Part shown: positions 9,982-21,714 of the stretch, piece by piece
How positions within the stretch are numbered: the first letter of the stretch is position 1
Layout of the letters: each line of letters opens with the position of its first letter
Notes under the pieces: model-generated
What the model was told of the DNA's origin: nothing
The model's input: the letters and a program-made list of their open reading frames with translations, nothing else
The model's database searches: none
Origin: Bactrocera neohumeralis
Taxonomy: Eukaryota; Arthropoda; Insecta; Diptera; Tephritidae
Assembly (NCBI RefSeq): GCF_024586455.1
Contig: NW_026089623.1
Span: 6,785,204 to 6,849,203, forward strand
Direction: 5' to 3'
DNA length: 64,000 nt
Made by a program: the position numbers and the translations under genes

Positions 9982-12900
9982 CGTCCTCTTCGCTTCCCTA
10001 CTTACAGACTAAAGCGAAGAGCGGTGAAATTCTTAAATTTCTAATTGACACGGGGTCAAGCAGGAATTACGTACACCCTCGACTAGCATTAAAACGAATA
10101 AAGAACGATACCCCATTTTTTGCCAAATCCATCGCAGGAAACGTACAAATCGAAGAACATACTTACATAAATTTTTTTAACATGGATACAAATTTCAAAT
10201 TTTATTTGCTACCCTCATTAAAGACATTCGACGGAATTATAGGGAATGACTCACTTCGACAAATGGGAGCAATCATTTATACGAAAGAGAGTTTCATAAA
10301 ATTCGAAAACGGGAAAAAAGTTGCATTAAGACAACTTTCTTGCCCCACAGTTAACACGATTAACATAGAGGCTAAGCATATGAGCCTTACCCAAAGGGAA
10401 GGTACGAGTAAATTAGTAAAAAAATTTCCAGGATTATTTTCGGAACCAGAAGAAAAGCTAACATACACTACCAGAGTTGTTGGTGAAATCCGAACAAAAA
10501 CCGACGCACCGGTCTATACAAGATTTTACCCCTACCCCGTCGCCCTGAAAACAGAGGTCGACTCCCAAATAAAGAAATTGTTAGATGACGGTATCATAAG
10601 ACCGTCTAGATCCCCATACAATTCCCCGGTTTGGATCGTGCCGAAAAAAGCAGATTCGGCAGGGAACAAACAATACAGGGTAGTCATAGATTACCGTAAA
10701 CTCAACGCGCTGACAATAGCGGACAGATATCCGATACCGGAAATTAACGAAGTGCTAGCACAATTAGGAGAAAAGAAGTACTTCTCCGTGCTCGACCTTA
10801 AAAGCGGATTCCATCAAATCCCACTAAGAGAATGTGATATTGAGAAAACGGCATTCTCAATTAAAAACGGTAAATACGAATTTACCCGACTGCCTTTTGG
10901 GCTAAAAAACGCGCCGTCCATTTTTCAAAGGACACTAGATGACATATTGAGCGAACATATCAGCAAAATATGCTATGTATATATAGACGACATCATCATC
11001 TTCAGCGAAACAGAGGGCGAACACCTCGACCATATTAATAAAATTTTTAAAACTCTAAACGCTGCAAATATGAAAGTGCAGCTCGATAAATGCAAATTTT
11101 TTCAAAAATCCGTAGAATTTTTGGGGTTCATAATCTCCCCAGACGGCATAAAAACAAACCCAGAAAAGGTTGAAGCAATACAGAAAATGCCACACCCTAA
11201 AACAATTAAAGAGCTCCGCTCATTTTTAGGCCTAGCAGGCTATTATCGTCGATTCGTGCGAGACTTCGCCAAAATCGCCAAACCGCTAACAACACTCTTA
11301 AGAGGGGAGGAAGGCAGGATAAGCAAAAATAAATCTGCAAAAATCCAAATTAAGTTGGACATTGATGCCATCGATGCATTTAATAAAATAAAAGAAAGCT
11401 TGGTCTCCAAAGACCTAATGCTAGCATATCCCAATTTCGAGGAAGAATTTTCATTAACGACAGACGCCTCAAATCATGCCATAGGCGCAGTCTTGGCACA
11501 GAAAGACAAACCCATAACGTTCTTATCAAGAACCTTAAATAAAGCTGAAGAAAATTATGCAGCTAATGAAAAAGAAATGCTCGCCATCATATGGGCATTG
11601 AACTCGCTCAGAAATTACCTATACGGTACAGCCAAAGTGCATATATATACTGATCATCAACCCTTAACATACGCCTTGAGCAACAAAAATAATAACTCTA
11701 AAATGAAGCGCTGGAAAGCAATATTGGAAGAATACAACTATGAGTTACACTACACACCAGGTAAATCTAATGTCGTCGCAGACGCCTTGTCGAGACCCTC
11801 ACAAGTAAATTCTCTAACAGTAACTCAACATAGCGACGAAAGCTCAAGCCACAATTTAATTTATAGCGTGGAAACCCCAATTAATGCGTTTAAGAACCAA
11901 ATTTTTTTAACAACTGATCAGATCCGTAGTTACCAATTTAAAATTGTATTCCCTACCTACCATAGGCATTTAATTACGGAACCAAGTTACACCCAAAACA
12001 ACCTAATTAGCCTCCTTAAGAGATACCTTAATCCCTCCGTCGTAAACTGTATTAAAACAGACGAACGGACACAAGGGTTAATACAGGAATTATACCCACT
12101 CCATTTTAGTAAATACAAAGTAAGATTCTCACAGACTCAGGTGGACGACATAACCAATGAAGAAGAACAGCAAAACGTAATAATTCGAACACACATGCGA
12201 GCACATAGGAATAGCATCGAAAACAAAGGTCAAATAATAGAAAGATATTACTTCCCATCAATGGGAAGAAAAATAAAAGAAGTCATTAGCAAATGCATTA
12301 CCTGTAAAGAAAATAAATACGATAGACACCCCACAAAACCCTTACTCCAGCCCACACCGATACCACAATTCCCAGGGCAAATCGTACATTTGGATATCTT
12401 TATAACTAACAAGGAACTAGTCCTGACTGCACTAGACAAATTTTCGAAATACGCAATTGCGAAACCCATTAAATCCAGAGCAACGGAGGACATAAAACAA
12501 CCGTTGAGAGACATTCTATACTCCTTCGTACCCGAAAAAGTTATTATAGACAATGAAAAATCTTTTAATTCCGACTCAATTAATTTCATGATCGAAAATG
12601 AATTCGGCATAGAAATCTTCCGAACACCCCCATATACAAGCTGCTCAAATGGACAAGTCGAGCGCTTCCATTCAACTTTGCAAGAGATAATGCGTTGCCT
12701 TCAAAAGGAAAAAAATACAAACTCATTCCGTGAACTGCTCGAAAAATCCGTTAAAGAATATAATTTTACCATCCATTCAACAATAAATAGGAAACCAATA
12801 GAAGCCTTTTTTAAGGATCAGATCCAAACTTATCAATAAAGAAAGACAGGAAATTGCAGCGATCCAAACTTAATCAATAAAGAAAGACAGGAAATTGCAG

Positions 12901-13124
12901 GACGACTGTTAAAAAAACAGAACGAAGACTTAAGCTACCACAATAGGAAAAGATCACATCCCAAGGAATACCGCGTAGGAGACGTTGTATACATTAAGGT
13001 CGACAGACGAATCGGGAATAAGCTATCCCCTAGATACAGAAAAGAAATTGTAGCCGAAAATTATAATACTACTATAAAGACAAAAACTGGTAGAATAGCC
13101 CACAAAAACAAAATCCGACAATAA
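9982..13124 (+). pseudogene. pol: errantivirus A pol (protease, RT, RNase H, integrase)
   Basis: Polyprotein in the -1 frame relative to gag. In order: protease with LIDTGSSRNY near 10040; reverse transcriptase with LPFGLKNAPSIFQR and the YIDD site near 10980; RNase H with TTDASNHAIGAVLAQ near 11460; an H2C2 zinc finger near 12200-12310; integrase core with HLDIF, IIDNEKS and NGQVERFHS near 12390, 12550 and 12650. It is open from protease through integrase (to 12839). There a ~42-bp tandem duplication (about 12820-12900) adds a stop and shifts the frame. The displaced C-terminal tail (YRVGDVVYIKVDRRIG..) ends at 13122-13124. Confidence 0.9.
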
Positions 13125-13148
13125 ACACCGACATTTCTTTTCCCTTTA

Positions 13149-14664
13149 GAACCCTTCTATGGGTGATATCATGCACCGCCGACTTAAAATTCATGGACTA
13201 TTCCTCATCCTACGTAGTTACTGTCAGTGACGGCGAAGCCAAGATACAGGACGGGACATTCAAGATTGTACACGTAATAAATCTCAATAGTTACGACGAC
13301 TTTATACAAAACATGCGCACTTACGTTGACAAAAATATACCCAAAAACAACATGTTTTACACCATAATCGACCACGAACTAAGACAAGCAGCCGAAGTAC
13401 TTAAAGAAATTAAGCCCCAGAACAATAGGAAGAAAAGAGCTATCAATGCAATTGGGACGGCATGGAAGTACCTCGCCGGGAGTCCGGACAATGAGGACCT
13501 TCAAACTATCAATCTAAACCTGCACGAACTAACCGAAAATAGCAATAAGCAAGTTATAATAAATGAAGCGCTAGGAAAAAGATTAACCATCTAATAAATA
13601 CTACAAACGAAATTGTAAACTCCATAAGAAAAGATGACCATTTTGAAACGGATATAGCCCTAAGCATAGGAAATAGAATAAGATTAGTTAAGGAGGAGTT
13701 AGTAAATGTTAAATACGCTCTACAATGGGCAAAAGAAAATGTAATAAATTCAATACTACTAAATAAAATCGAAATAAGTACGGCAATAGAAAAACTCGAA
13801 GAAGAAAACATGCCTTTCGCAAACACGGAAGAAGCATTAGAATTTGCAACAGTTAATGTAATGTATAACGAGACGATGTTATTATACATCATCAAAATAC
13901 CAATAACAGGCAGGGAAACTTACAAAAACATTATAATTAAACCGGTAAAGAAAGCTAATGGAATTGTAAACTTAAATTTTGATCGAATTATAACAAATGG
14001 AACAGAAATATTTGGAATTAAAGAAAAATGCAAATTTTCCAATCAAATCAGTATATGCAGAAGAAATCAAATAATTAATATAAGTAACAGCACATGTATA
14101 CCTAATTTGATTAAAAGCCTAGATTCTTCATGCAAAATTAGTAATAACCAACACGTACCCACTGTAGAAGAAATATCACCGGGTATAATTTTATTAAATA
14201 ATTTTAACGGAACAATAAATACTATTACCGAAAACTATACTGTTGCCGGAACGTACTTAATAAAATTTCATAATATATCTCTTAAGATAAATAATCAAAA
14301 ATTTTATAGTTTGGAAGCCTCTCAACTGATCGCTATACCCTCTATATTACAGCCAACCCCATCCGAAAGCGAACGCATTGATATTTTGTCAATGGAAGCT
14401 CTACACGAGCTACATATTAATAACACCAAAAGCATCGCGCTCTTAAAAACAGATGCTTTTATAAGCAAAACTTCGATGCTGTCACTAAGCAGCATCATAA
14501 TAATCCTTCTCATATTTTCAAAATTCATCCCTAGAATCCAAAGGAAAGCGGAAATACCCAAGGTTGAAATTCCAACCGTAAATATTAGGCATATAACAAA
14601 CTCTGCTGAGGCCATCGGCCTACCACCTAAAAATTTTAGAATCAATGACCTACCATATTTTTGA
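13149..14664 (+). pseudogene. env: errantivirus A env, frameshifted
   Basis: Envelope glycoprotein of the baculovirus F-like type carried by errantiviruses. The frame starts right after a splice-acceptor-like ttttccctttag (ends about 13149) and has no ATG near it, so initiation probably relies on an upstream exon. Features: a hydrophobic start, a furin-like basic site (RKKRA) followed by the fusion-peptide region GTAWKYLAGSPDNED (about 13430-13495), N-glycosylation-type NxS/T sites, and a transmembrane helix near 14480-14535 with a short tail. A frameshift near 13588 separates 13163-13594 from the downstream frame (about 13590-14664). Confidence 0.85.
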
Positions 14665-14665
14665 A

Positions 14666-14681
14666 CGATCGAGGACGATCG
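14666..14681 (+). promoter_or_regulatory. hairpin before the polypurine tract, element A
   Basis: cgatcg agga cgatcg: a perfect 6-bp stem with an AGGA loop, 16 bases before the 3' LTR. The same loop with a different stem occurs in B (15116-15137) and C (33873-33890). The polypurine tract aagaggggagg follows at about 14687-14697. Confidence 0.75.
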
Positions 14682-14697
14682 CATTTAAGAGGGGAGG

Positions 14698-14995
14698 AGT
14701 TAACGCCAAATACGTTAACAGTGCCAAAGGCACCTCACTTCCGCCCCCAAACTTTCGCTGACGCAGCACACGCGCCGACGTTTGCTTGCAACACCCAGAC
14801 TTCACTTCCGCTCCCAAGCTTTTGCTAACGCAGCACACGCGCCAACGTTCTGGCAGCGATCAGAAGGGAGTTCTAGGAATCCGATCACCAGGCAAGACAG
14901 GTGACCGGATCAGTTAAGGCTAGTTTAAGCTTACATTTAAGTTTGATAATTGTAATTATTTCAGTCCGTTTTTAGACTCGAATAAAGACTCGCGC
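14698..14995 (+). repeat. 3' LTR of errantivirus A, truncated
   Basis: Starts agttaac after the polypurine tract and matches 7203-7493 with 3 substitutions and one indel. It loses the match at about 14990, soon after aataaagac, where the LTR of element B begins. About 75 bp of the LTR end are missing. Confidence 0.88.
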
Positions 14996-15000
14996 CAGAA

Positions 15001-15101
15001 TGTCGCACTCTCAGCGATTTAGTGGTGTCGTATTATATTACTTCGTATCATATGATATTAATGCATCATATGATACTTTTTGAATGCATGGGGTGCTAAC
15101 T
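15001..15101 (-). repeat. 3' LTR of errantivirus B, first 101 bp only
   Basis: On minus it starts agttagcacc after the polypurine tract (aagggggg, about 15102-15112) and is identical over 101 bp to the start of the 5' LTR. The match stops at 15001, and the 11 bases before that belong clearly to neither LTR. Confidence 0.88.
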
Positions 15102-15115
15102 AGTCCCCCCTTGAA

Positions 15116-15137
15116 ATTCAAACGTCCTCGTTTGAAT
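15116..15137 (-). promoter_or_regulatory. hairpin before the polypurine tract, element B
   Basis: On minus: a 9-bp perfect stem (attcaaacg / cgtttgaat) around an AGGA loop, 14 bases from the LTR start. Same loop, spacing and closing C-G pair as in A and C, different stem bases. Confidence 0.75.
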
Positions 15138-16618
15138 CTTTAGGTGTATTGAAAATTTGGTTGAGTCCTTCTATCGCGGGTTGTGGCAGTTTATTGGGTT
15201 CATCTTCTTTTTGTTTCGTCAGAAGATTCTTCCCGAAAATTAGGGCGATGATTATTAAAATTACAATTAGAGTGATGCTGGTTCCGAATTTAACTCTGTT
15301 TGCTGCTTCTAACAGACTTACTTTCTTTGTATTGTTGAAGTTAAGCTGCTTCAGCATCTCCAGTGAGAGGAAGTCTTCTATCTTGAGTGGTGCGGATGAC
15401 GGTTGTAGGATGGCTGGTAGTGGTTTACCTGCTGTTCTTTCTTCGCTATAGAACTTTTTCCCTTTGATAGCAATGGTTACGTTGGTATACAAAATGATGA
15501 AAGTCCCGTTTAGAAATGTAGATTCGTTGTTTATTAAAATTTCTCCGTTGTATTTATTTAAAAGTAAAATTCCAGGTCCCATTTCCTCTATAGTTGGGAT
15601 ATGCTGGTTGTTGACCTCCGTGCAGTTTGGCAAACGACTTTTTTAAAAGATTATTTATACAAGTATCATTACTTAAATCTACTACATTATTGCTTAAACA
15701 TATTTGTAGGGAATTGTATTTCTTACAATAATTTTCTATTCCATAAATTCCCTTTTCGCAGTTTAAAATTGTATTAAAATTTATCTTATTGATCCTCCCG
15801 TTATTTTTTACTGCCCTAATATCTACTGTTTTACAATTTTGGTTATCTACGGTTGGGAGGCTAACAATATAAATTATAATTTTGCCATTAGTTGCAATTT
15901 TTATTTCGGAAAATTCGAGTGCTTCGTCTAAATTTACATATGGAATATTGTCATTGTCTATTACTTCTTTCACAATATTTATTTCTTCATTTGATAAAAT
16001 AAAAGAGTTTATTATGTTGGCTTTTGCCCAATGTATTGCGTATGCAATATTTAAAATTTCTTCTTTAATTATTTCTAATTTATATTTTAGCTGTAAAAAT
16101 GCCTCAATTTCTAAACTTTTTTCATTTTGCATGGTTTTAATTATATTATTTGTAATATTGGTTATTTCGCTAATTTTGTCAATTGTAAGTTTGTTAATTA
16201 ATACCTGATTATTGTTATTTTGTAAGACATTATTTATTTTATTTGAAATTATTTCGTAGTCTTCATGGTCAGGACTTCCTGCAATCCATTTCCATGCGCT
16301 ACCCAGGAAATTTAATGATCTTTTTATTTTTTGTTCTACTTTGAGATTGTTAAGTTGGGCTCTTATCTGTGTTATCAAGTGGAATATGAAGGGGTAATTA
16401 GGGTTTTTGCGGATAGTTTCGGTTTTGATAGTCGATTCTATGTGGTCAAGTGTGTCCGTATATTTTTCTATGTCAATTTCATGTATTATCCTAAATGTTC
16501 CTGTTTGTAGTCTAGCCGTTCTCTTTTCTATTGTTATTAATTGGGAGTTCGAGTAGTCGAGGATCTGTACTTCCGCCAGGCATAGCGGTAGTAGTATTCT
16601 GAAAAAAATATCGTACAT
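15118..16618 (-). pseudogene. env: errantivirus B env, frameshifted
   Basis: F-like envelope glycoprotein. The upstream frame (16618-15554) contains a splice-acceptor-like tattttttttcag within its first codons, so the codons before it are probably not used. A hydrophobic start (ILLPLCLAEVQILDY) follows the acceptor. Then come a basic cleavage site (KIKRS) and fusion-peptide region NFLGSAWKWIAGSPDHEDY, a long heptad-rich stretch, and Cys-containing ectodomain. The downstream frame (15633-15118) carries a transmembrane helix (ITLIVILIIIALIFG). One indel in an A/T run near 15635 separates the two frames. Confidence 0.85.
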
Positions 16619-16620
16619 AT

Positions 16621-19600
16621 TTAGTTACGTATTCTACCTTTGTGAATTATTTGTCCTTTTTCAGTTAACACGGTACTATTTCTATCTTCCTTAACTATTT
16701 CCTTACTGTAGGGTTTACTTAACTTAGTTCCTAATCTTCTATTTTTCTTAACGAATATTATTTGTCCTGGTAGATATGATTTTATTTCCTTCTTATTCTT
16801 ATTATGGTATTCGATATCCTTTCTTTGTTTCTCGGCTAATTTTTCTAAATTGCTTTGTCTAGTTCTTTCTATGTCCTCGGGGGTAAATGTAACATTTCTA
16901 TGAAAAAATAGGTCTACTGGTCTTTTAAATGTTGTGGAATGAACTGAATGATTATACTCAGATACTGCTCTTTCTAAAAGTTCTTCAAAATTTCTGTGTC
17001 CACCGTTTTCTTTTATGCAACGCATTATTTCGATTAATGTAGAGTGGAACCTTTCCACTTGTCCGTTAGCTTGGCTTTTGTATGGAGGAGTAGTGTAAAC
17101 TTCTATTCCTAATTCGTCTTTCATCATAAATTTTAAAGAAGCTGAGTTTAAAGATGGCTCATTGTCGATAACTATTAATTTTGGTACTCCGAAGAAAAAT
17201 ATAATATCTCTTAAAGGTTTTCTGACGTCTTCTATTGCTCTGCTATTTAGGCTTTTTGTTATTGCGTATTTTGTAAATTTATCTAAAGCTGTCATGACTA
17301 TTTTTCCCTCTGTTAAAAATATATCGATATGGACTGTGTGTCCTGGATATGTTGGTAATGGAGTTTCTGCAATTTTCGGTTGATTGGGATGTCTCTCGTA
17401 CTTATTTTCTTTACAAACGGTGCAGTTGGCTATTATTCGTTTTATTTTATTTAGCATACCTGGAAAATATTTTGTTTCGAGGATTTGTGTTTTATTTTCA
17501 GTGGCATTCCTACGTGCTCTTAAATGTTCTTTTAATATGACGTTCTCTTGTTCTTTTTCGTTATTAATATCTTCAACTAATTTTTGGGTATATCGGCTTT
17601 TAACGTTACTAAAATGATTAGGATAGATATTTTGCATCATACCCATTATCCTTTCTTCTGTATGAATTCCATTTATAACAGATGGGTTAAGGTATCGTTT
17701 CATGTAAGAAATCAATAGCTGTTCGTTGTACTCTGGTTCTGTAATTATATGTCTATGAACTGTTGGAAAAATTATTTTAAATTGATATGAAGATATTTCA
17801 TCGATCTTAAAAAAAAATTTGGTTTCTGAAAAAATTAATTGGAACTTCTGTACAAGGGATTAAATTGTGACTTGAGCTTTCATCGCTATGAATCGTAGGA
17901 GTGAGTGAATTTATTTGAATTGGTATCCTTGAAAGGGCGTCTGCAACTACATTTGTTTTACCAGGTTTGTAAGTTAGTTCATAGTTATATTCTTCTAAAA
18001 TGGCTTTCCATCGCTTCATTTTACTATTAGTATTCTTATGGCTTAAGGCATAGGTAAGAGGTTGATGATCGGTGATAATTTTAACTTTTTTGAACCGTAG
18101 AGGTAATTTCTAAGTGAATTAAGTGACCATATTATACCAAGCATTTCTTTCTCATTGGTAGCATAATGCTCTTCGGCTTTACTTAAAGTTCTCGATATGA
18201 AAGTAATTGGTCTACCGTCTTGCGATAGCACGGCACCTAATGCGAAATCTGAGGCGTCGGTCGTTAGTTCAAAATCTTTATCGAAATTTGGGTGCGCTAA
18301 AACTATATCCTTGGATACTAAAGTATTTTTTATTTTATTAAATGCTTCTAAGGCCTCGTTGTCTAATTCTACTTCTATTTTCTTCGAGTTCCGTTTGGAG
18401 ACATGACCGGCTTCTCCTCTTAATAGTGCTGTTAATGGTTTAGCTACTTTTGCGTAATCCTGGATAAATCGTCGGTAATAACCTGACATACCTAGGAAGG
18501 ATCTTAATTCTTTGAGAGTTTGTGGAACTGGAAATTTAGCTACCGCTTCTACTTTTTCGGGGTTTGTTTTTATTCCATTTGAACTGATTACATATCCTAA
18601 AAATTCTACTTCCTCTTTATCGAATGTACATTTGTCTAATTGGATTTTCATATTTGCCTTTTCTAATGTTTGGAATACTAACTCTATATTTTTAAAATGC
18701 TCTTCTTCATTTTTTCCAAATATAATTACATCGTCAATGTAAACGTAGCATCTTACTCCTATATGTTGTCGTAGGATGTCGTCTAGTGCTCTTTGGAATG
18801 TGGCCGGAGCGTTTTTTAGACCGAAGGGTAAGCGGAGGAATTCATATTTTCCGATGTTTACGGAAAATGCGGTTTTTTCAATGTCTGACTCGCGAAGTGG
18901 AATCTGATGGAACCCACTTTTTAAGTCAATAACAGTAAATAGTTTATTGTTTCCCAGATTTGCAAGGACTTCATTAATTTCTGGTATGGGATATTTATCG
19001 GGGATCGTAACCGAATTAAATTTACGATAATCAACGACCATTCTATACTTTTTTTCACCGGAGGCATCTGACTTTTTGTTAACTATCCATATTGGGGAGT
19101 TGTATGGAGATTTCGATCTCCTTATTATTCCGTTATCTAGGAGTTCTTCAATTTGGCGTTCGATTTCATATTTTAATGCCATCGGATACGGGTATGGCTT
19201 GGAGTAGACGGGGGTTTCGGATGTTGTCCGGATTTCACCTTTTACGAGAGTGGTGTAGGTGAGTTTTTCATCAGGATCAGAAAAAAGGTTTGGGCATTTA
19301 TCAATAATATTATTAACTTTATTTTGTTGTTGTAAAGAGAGGTGTGGAATATTGATTGCCACATTATTCACTTCGTGTGATATTCTTTGCTTTAACCTTA
19401 TATTTATACTTTGACAAATCGTCATTAAATTTTTGTCGGTATGAATAATTGCTTTTAATTCTTTAAGTGTATCGTTGCCTACTATGCCGTGAAACGACCT
19501 TAAAGTTGGCAATATGAAAAATTTTATTTTCCCTACTGTTGGTCCAAAAATGTCGACAAAGGTGTGGTGGGTAATTTCGATTGTCCCGGCAACTGATTTT

Positions 19601-19750
19601 ACTGTAAAGGGCTTTTCGTTCAGAATTGGATTCCTAATTCTAGTGGATTGAATGTAATTCTTATTGGATCCGGTATCAATAAGAAAATCTATTGTGTCTC
19701 CGCGCCTTGTTCTAAATTCGTAATAAGGCAGCGAAGACGGCGCTAATCTA
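16621..19750 (-). pseudogene. pol: errantivirus B pol, two frameshifts
   Basis: Minus strand. Protease (FLIDTGSNKNYI near 19690), RT (RLPFGLKNAPATFQRALDD, YIDD near 18745), RNase H (TTDASDFALGAVLSQ near 18260), zinc finger and integrase (HIDIFL, VIDNEPSLNS, NGQVERFHSTL, 17330-17040), ending KGQIIHKGRIRN at 16621. The frame is open from the protease to about 18100, shifts there, and shifts again at an A run near 17810. The integrase part 17715-16621 is uninterrupted. The start lies in the -1 frame over the gag end. Confidence 0.88.
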
Positions 19751-21119
19751 AATAATTAATAGTATCAGGCTCATTTTTACCTGCATTATCATAATTGCTA
19801 TGGGAATTGTCATCGTATATCCCGTTCGGGTCTAATTCGACTGCGTTAGTAAAAAAATTTCTTTGTATTTTGCTTGGAGGGTGAGTCAGTTGTGCAGAGA
19901 TAGGACGTTTCGGTGGTCGATTGTCCTGGAATGTATTGGGCCTATTTTGATAATTAATTTGTCTTGACCGTATGGACTGGTCTACTTCCATTGGGGTCGG
20001 TGGTTTGGGTGGTAGGTTCGGTCTGTTATTAAAGGAGGTATTTTCTCTAGCAATATGGGGATTGTTCGGGTAATTGCTGAACCTCGGCATGAATCCTTGG
20101 TTATTTTGCATAAAGTTGGGAAAATGTTGGAGATATCGGTTTGTTTGGCGACCGAATGCCTGTTGGTCAAAATTTCGTCTGGGGGAATGGGAATACGTTA
20201 ATTCGGGGTAAAAAGCTCTGTTGTTATTGAAATTATTAAAGTTGTTATTGAAATTATTAAAATTGTTATTTCGGGGAGGTCGTGGTGGTGGTTGGATATT
20301 GGATTTGTGTGTATTGTTCGCATGATTTATTCTATATGTCATATTGTCAAGTTTTTGACATAAATGTAGTGCTTGGGGCAAGGTTGTCGGTTCTCTCATG
20401 CTGAGAAGACGGGGTAAGTCGCCATTTAGTCCTCTAATAAATGTGTCAAGGGCTTTATCCCTATATGAGTTTGTCATAGTCCGTATGGATTCGTCACTTA
20501 ACTCGAGACATGAAATTTTGTCTAATATAAGTGAAAGGTGTTGGTAAACTTTTTGGTAGAAGGTCGCTATGTCGTCGTAGCGTTGGACCAGAGTGGTCAT
20601 CTGGTATTCGAGGGTACCTATGTCCCTTTTATCCGAATAATGCATCATAAGGCATTTTCGAATTTGACTCCAATCGAGTGGAGTATTGTATGATTTTAAT
20701 GCGGTGTCGGCATCACCAATTATTTTATGCCTTATCGTATGGAGTATCGCAAAGTAGTTAGGAGTATTCTTGACTCCCTCATAAGCTTTAAAAATTCTGT
20801 CTACGCTCTTCCTCCAGGAGTTAAATTCACCTGGTCGTCCTGAAAATTCCCTAAGGCATTTAACCATGTCCGGAATTTTATCTAGTTCGTTTATGTTATT
20901 CGCGTTCAGTGTCACACTGTGGTCGGGTTCGGTAAAGTCAGTAATATTCTGAGTACTCATTCGTTCGAGTACTTCTCGAACTATTGTCGTTATGGAAGTT
21001 GGGTTAGGGGTGGGAGGGTTTAAAGGATGGTAGGAGGGATTTGTAGGATGGGTGGTTTGCCCATAGTCTATCCTCATTTGATTTAATTGCTCAATTAGCT
21101 CCTCAGCTGTATCCGGCAT
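19743..21119 (-). CDS. gag: errantivirus B gag, open
   Basis: The only gag of the three that is uninterrupted: 458 codons from the ATG at 21119 (MPDTAEELIEQLNQ). The frame is open 31 codons further upstream, but that part is K/I-rich leader. The capsid region has KIPDMVKCLREFSGRPGEF, SYNTPLDWSQIRKCLMMHY and FIRGLNGDLPRLLSMREP. The C-terminal third is N/P/F-rich with repeated NNFNNFNNN and carries no CCHC knuckle. It ends at 19743 overlapping the pol frame (-1). It may still encode a capsid protein even though pol and env are broken. Confidence 0.85.
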   Translation of the reverse strand: MPDTAEELIEQLNQMRIDYGQTTHPTNPSYHPLNPPTPNPTSITTIVREVLERMSTQNITDFTEPDHSVTLNANNINELDKIPDMVKCLREFSGRPGEFNSWRKSVDRIFKAYEGVKNTPNYFAILHTIRHKIIGDADTALKSYNTPLDWSQIRKCLMMHYSDKRDIGTLEYQMTTLVQRYDDIATFYQKVYQHLSLILDKISCLELSDESIRTMTNSYRDKALDTFIRGLNGDLPRLLSMREPTTLPQALHLCQKLDNMTYRINHANNTHKSNIQPPPRPPRNNNFNNFNNNFNNFNNNRAFYPELTYSHSPRRNFDQQAFGRQTNRYLQHFPNFMQNNQGFMPRFSNYPNNPHIARENTSFNNRPNLPPKPPTPMEVDQSIRSRQINYQNRPNTFQDNRPPKRPISAQLTHPPSKIQRNFFTNAVELDPNGIYDDNSHSNYDNAGKNEPDTINYLD

Positions 21120-21695
21120 TATGATAATCTTTTCTTTTACGTTAATTAGTTTTTTAAAAAAAATTTTCTTTGTAACAGTACTTTCTTTGACAATATTAGA
21201 ATTTTTTTGCAAAGCTTACGTTAATTTAAGGTTTTTTTTTTTTTCCTTTTTTGAGTCGGATAATTAATTTCTTTCAATTCAAGTTTCGTATTCTTTATAA
21301 TAATAAAATTCTTTATAATTTCTTTTTTTCTTTTTGTGTCGAATAATTATTTTCTTTCAATTCAAATTCCGTATTCTTTATGATATTCTTTATAATAGTC
21401 TTAAAATATAATATTTTATAAATCTTACATTAGGTGTTTCCAGCTTTCCATAGGATGTTGTGATGCGCTCCGGGGTTGTCCCTTTTCTTTAACAGTACTG
21501 AGGTCCCTCGGCGTTTAAAAATCCCACATTGTGCGTTGTAGCCGCTCGTTAGCACAGTATTTATTGTATTTACACTTTTCATGTAGCCTTACTTTTTATT
21601 TTCAGGCTTTTTTCCTTTTCTATTCACAATCACTACCGTTCGCCACTCGCGAAGCCTTACTTTTTGTTTTCAGGCTGTTACTATTTACGCGCGCT
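21120..21695 (-). other. leader of errantivirus B
   Basis: About 575 bp of T-rich (on plus) sequence between primer site and gag, with a short direct repeat of aataattattttctttcaat-like text near 21260 and 21345. No gene seen. Confidence 0.6.
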
Positions 21696-21696
21696 G

Positions 21697-21714
21697 GTCC
21701 CTGCTCGGGCGCCA
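21697..21714 (-). other. primer-binding site of errantivirus B
   Basis: On minus tggcgcccgagcagggac, directly after the 5' LTR. tRNA-Lys type, identical to element C and the composite element. Confidence 0.8.

Larger units (their letters stand above)
7203..14995 (+). mobile_element. errantivirus A (Gypsy with env), 3' LTR truncated
   Basis: Endogenous insect retrovirus: 5' LTR, tRNA-Lys type primer site, leader, gag, pol, env, polypurine tract and a 3' LTR that stops just after its aataaagac. TATA precedes the first base (7199-7202), the integration preference known for errantiviruses. The 3' end runs straight into the 3' LTR of the opposite-strand element B, so no duplication is found there. 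The two LTR copies differ by 3 substitutions and one 1-bp indel over about 290 bp, a recent insertion. gag, pol and env each carry disabling changes. Confidence 0.9.

Noticed and set aside
10277..12610. Reverse-strand open frames under errantivirus pol
   Set aside because: Shadows of a strongly supported pol gene.
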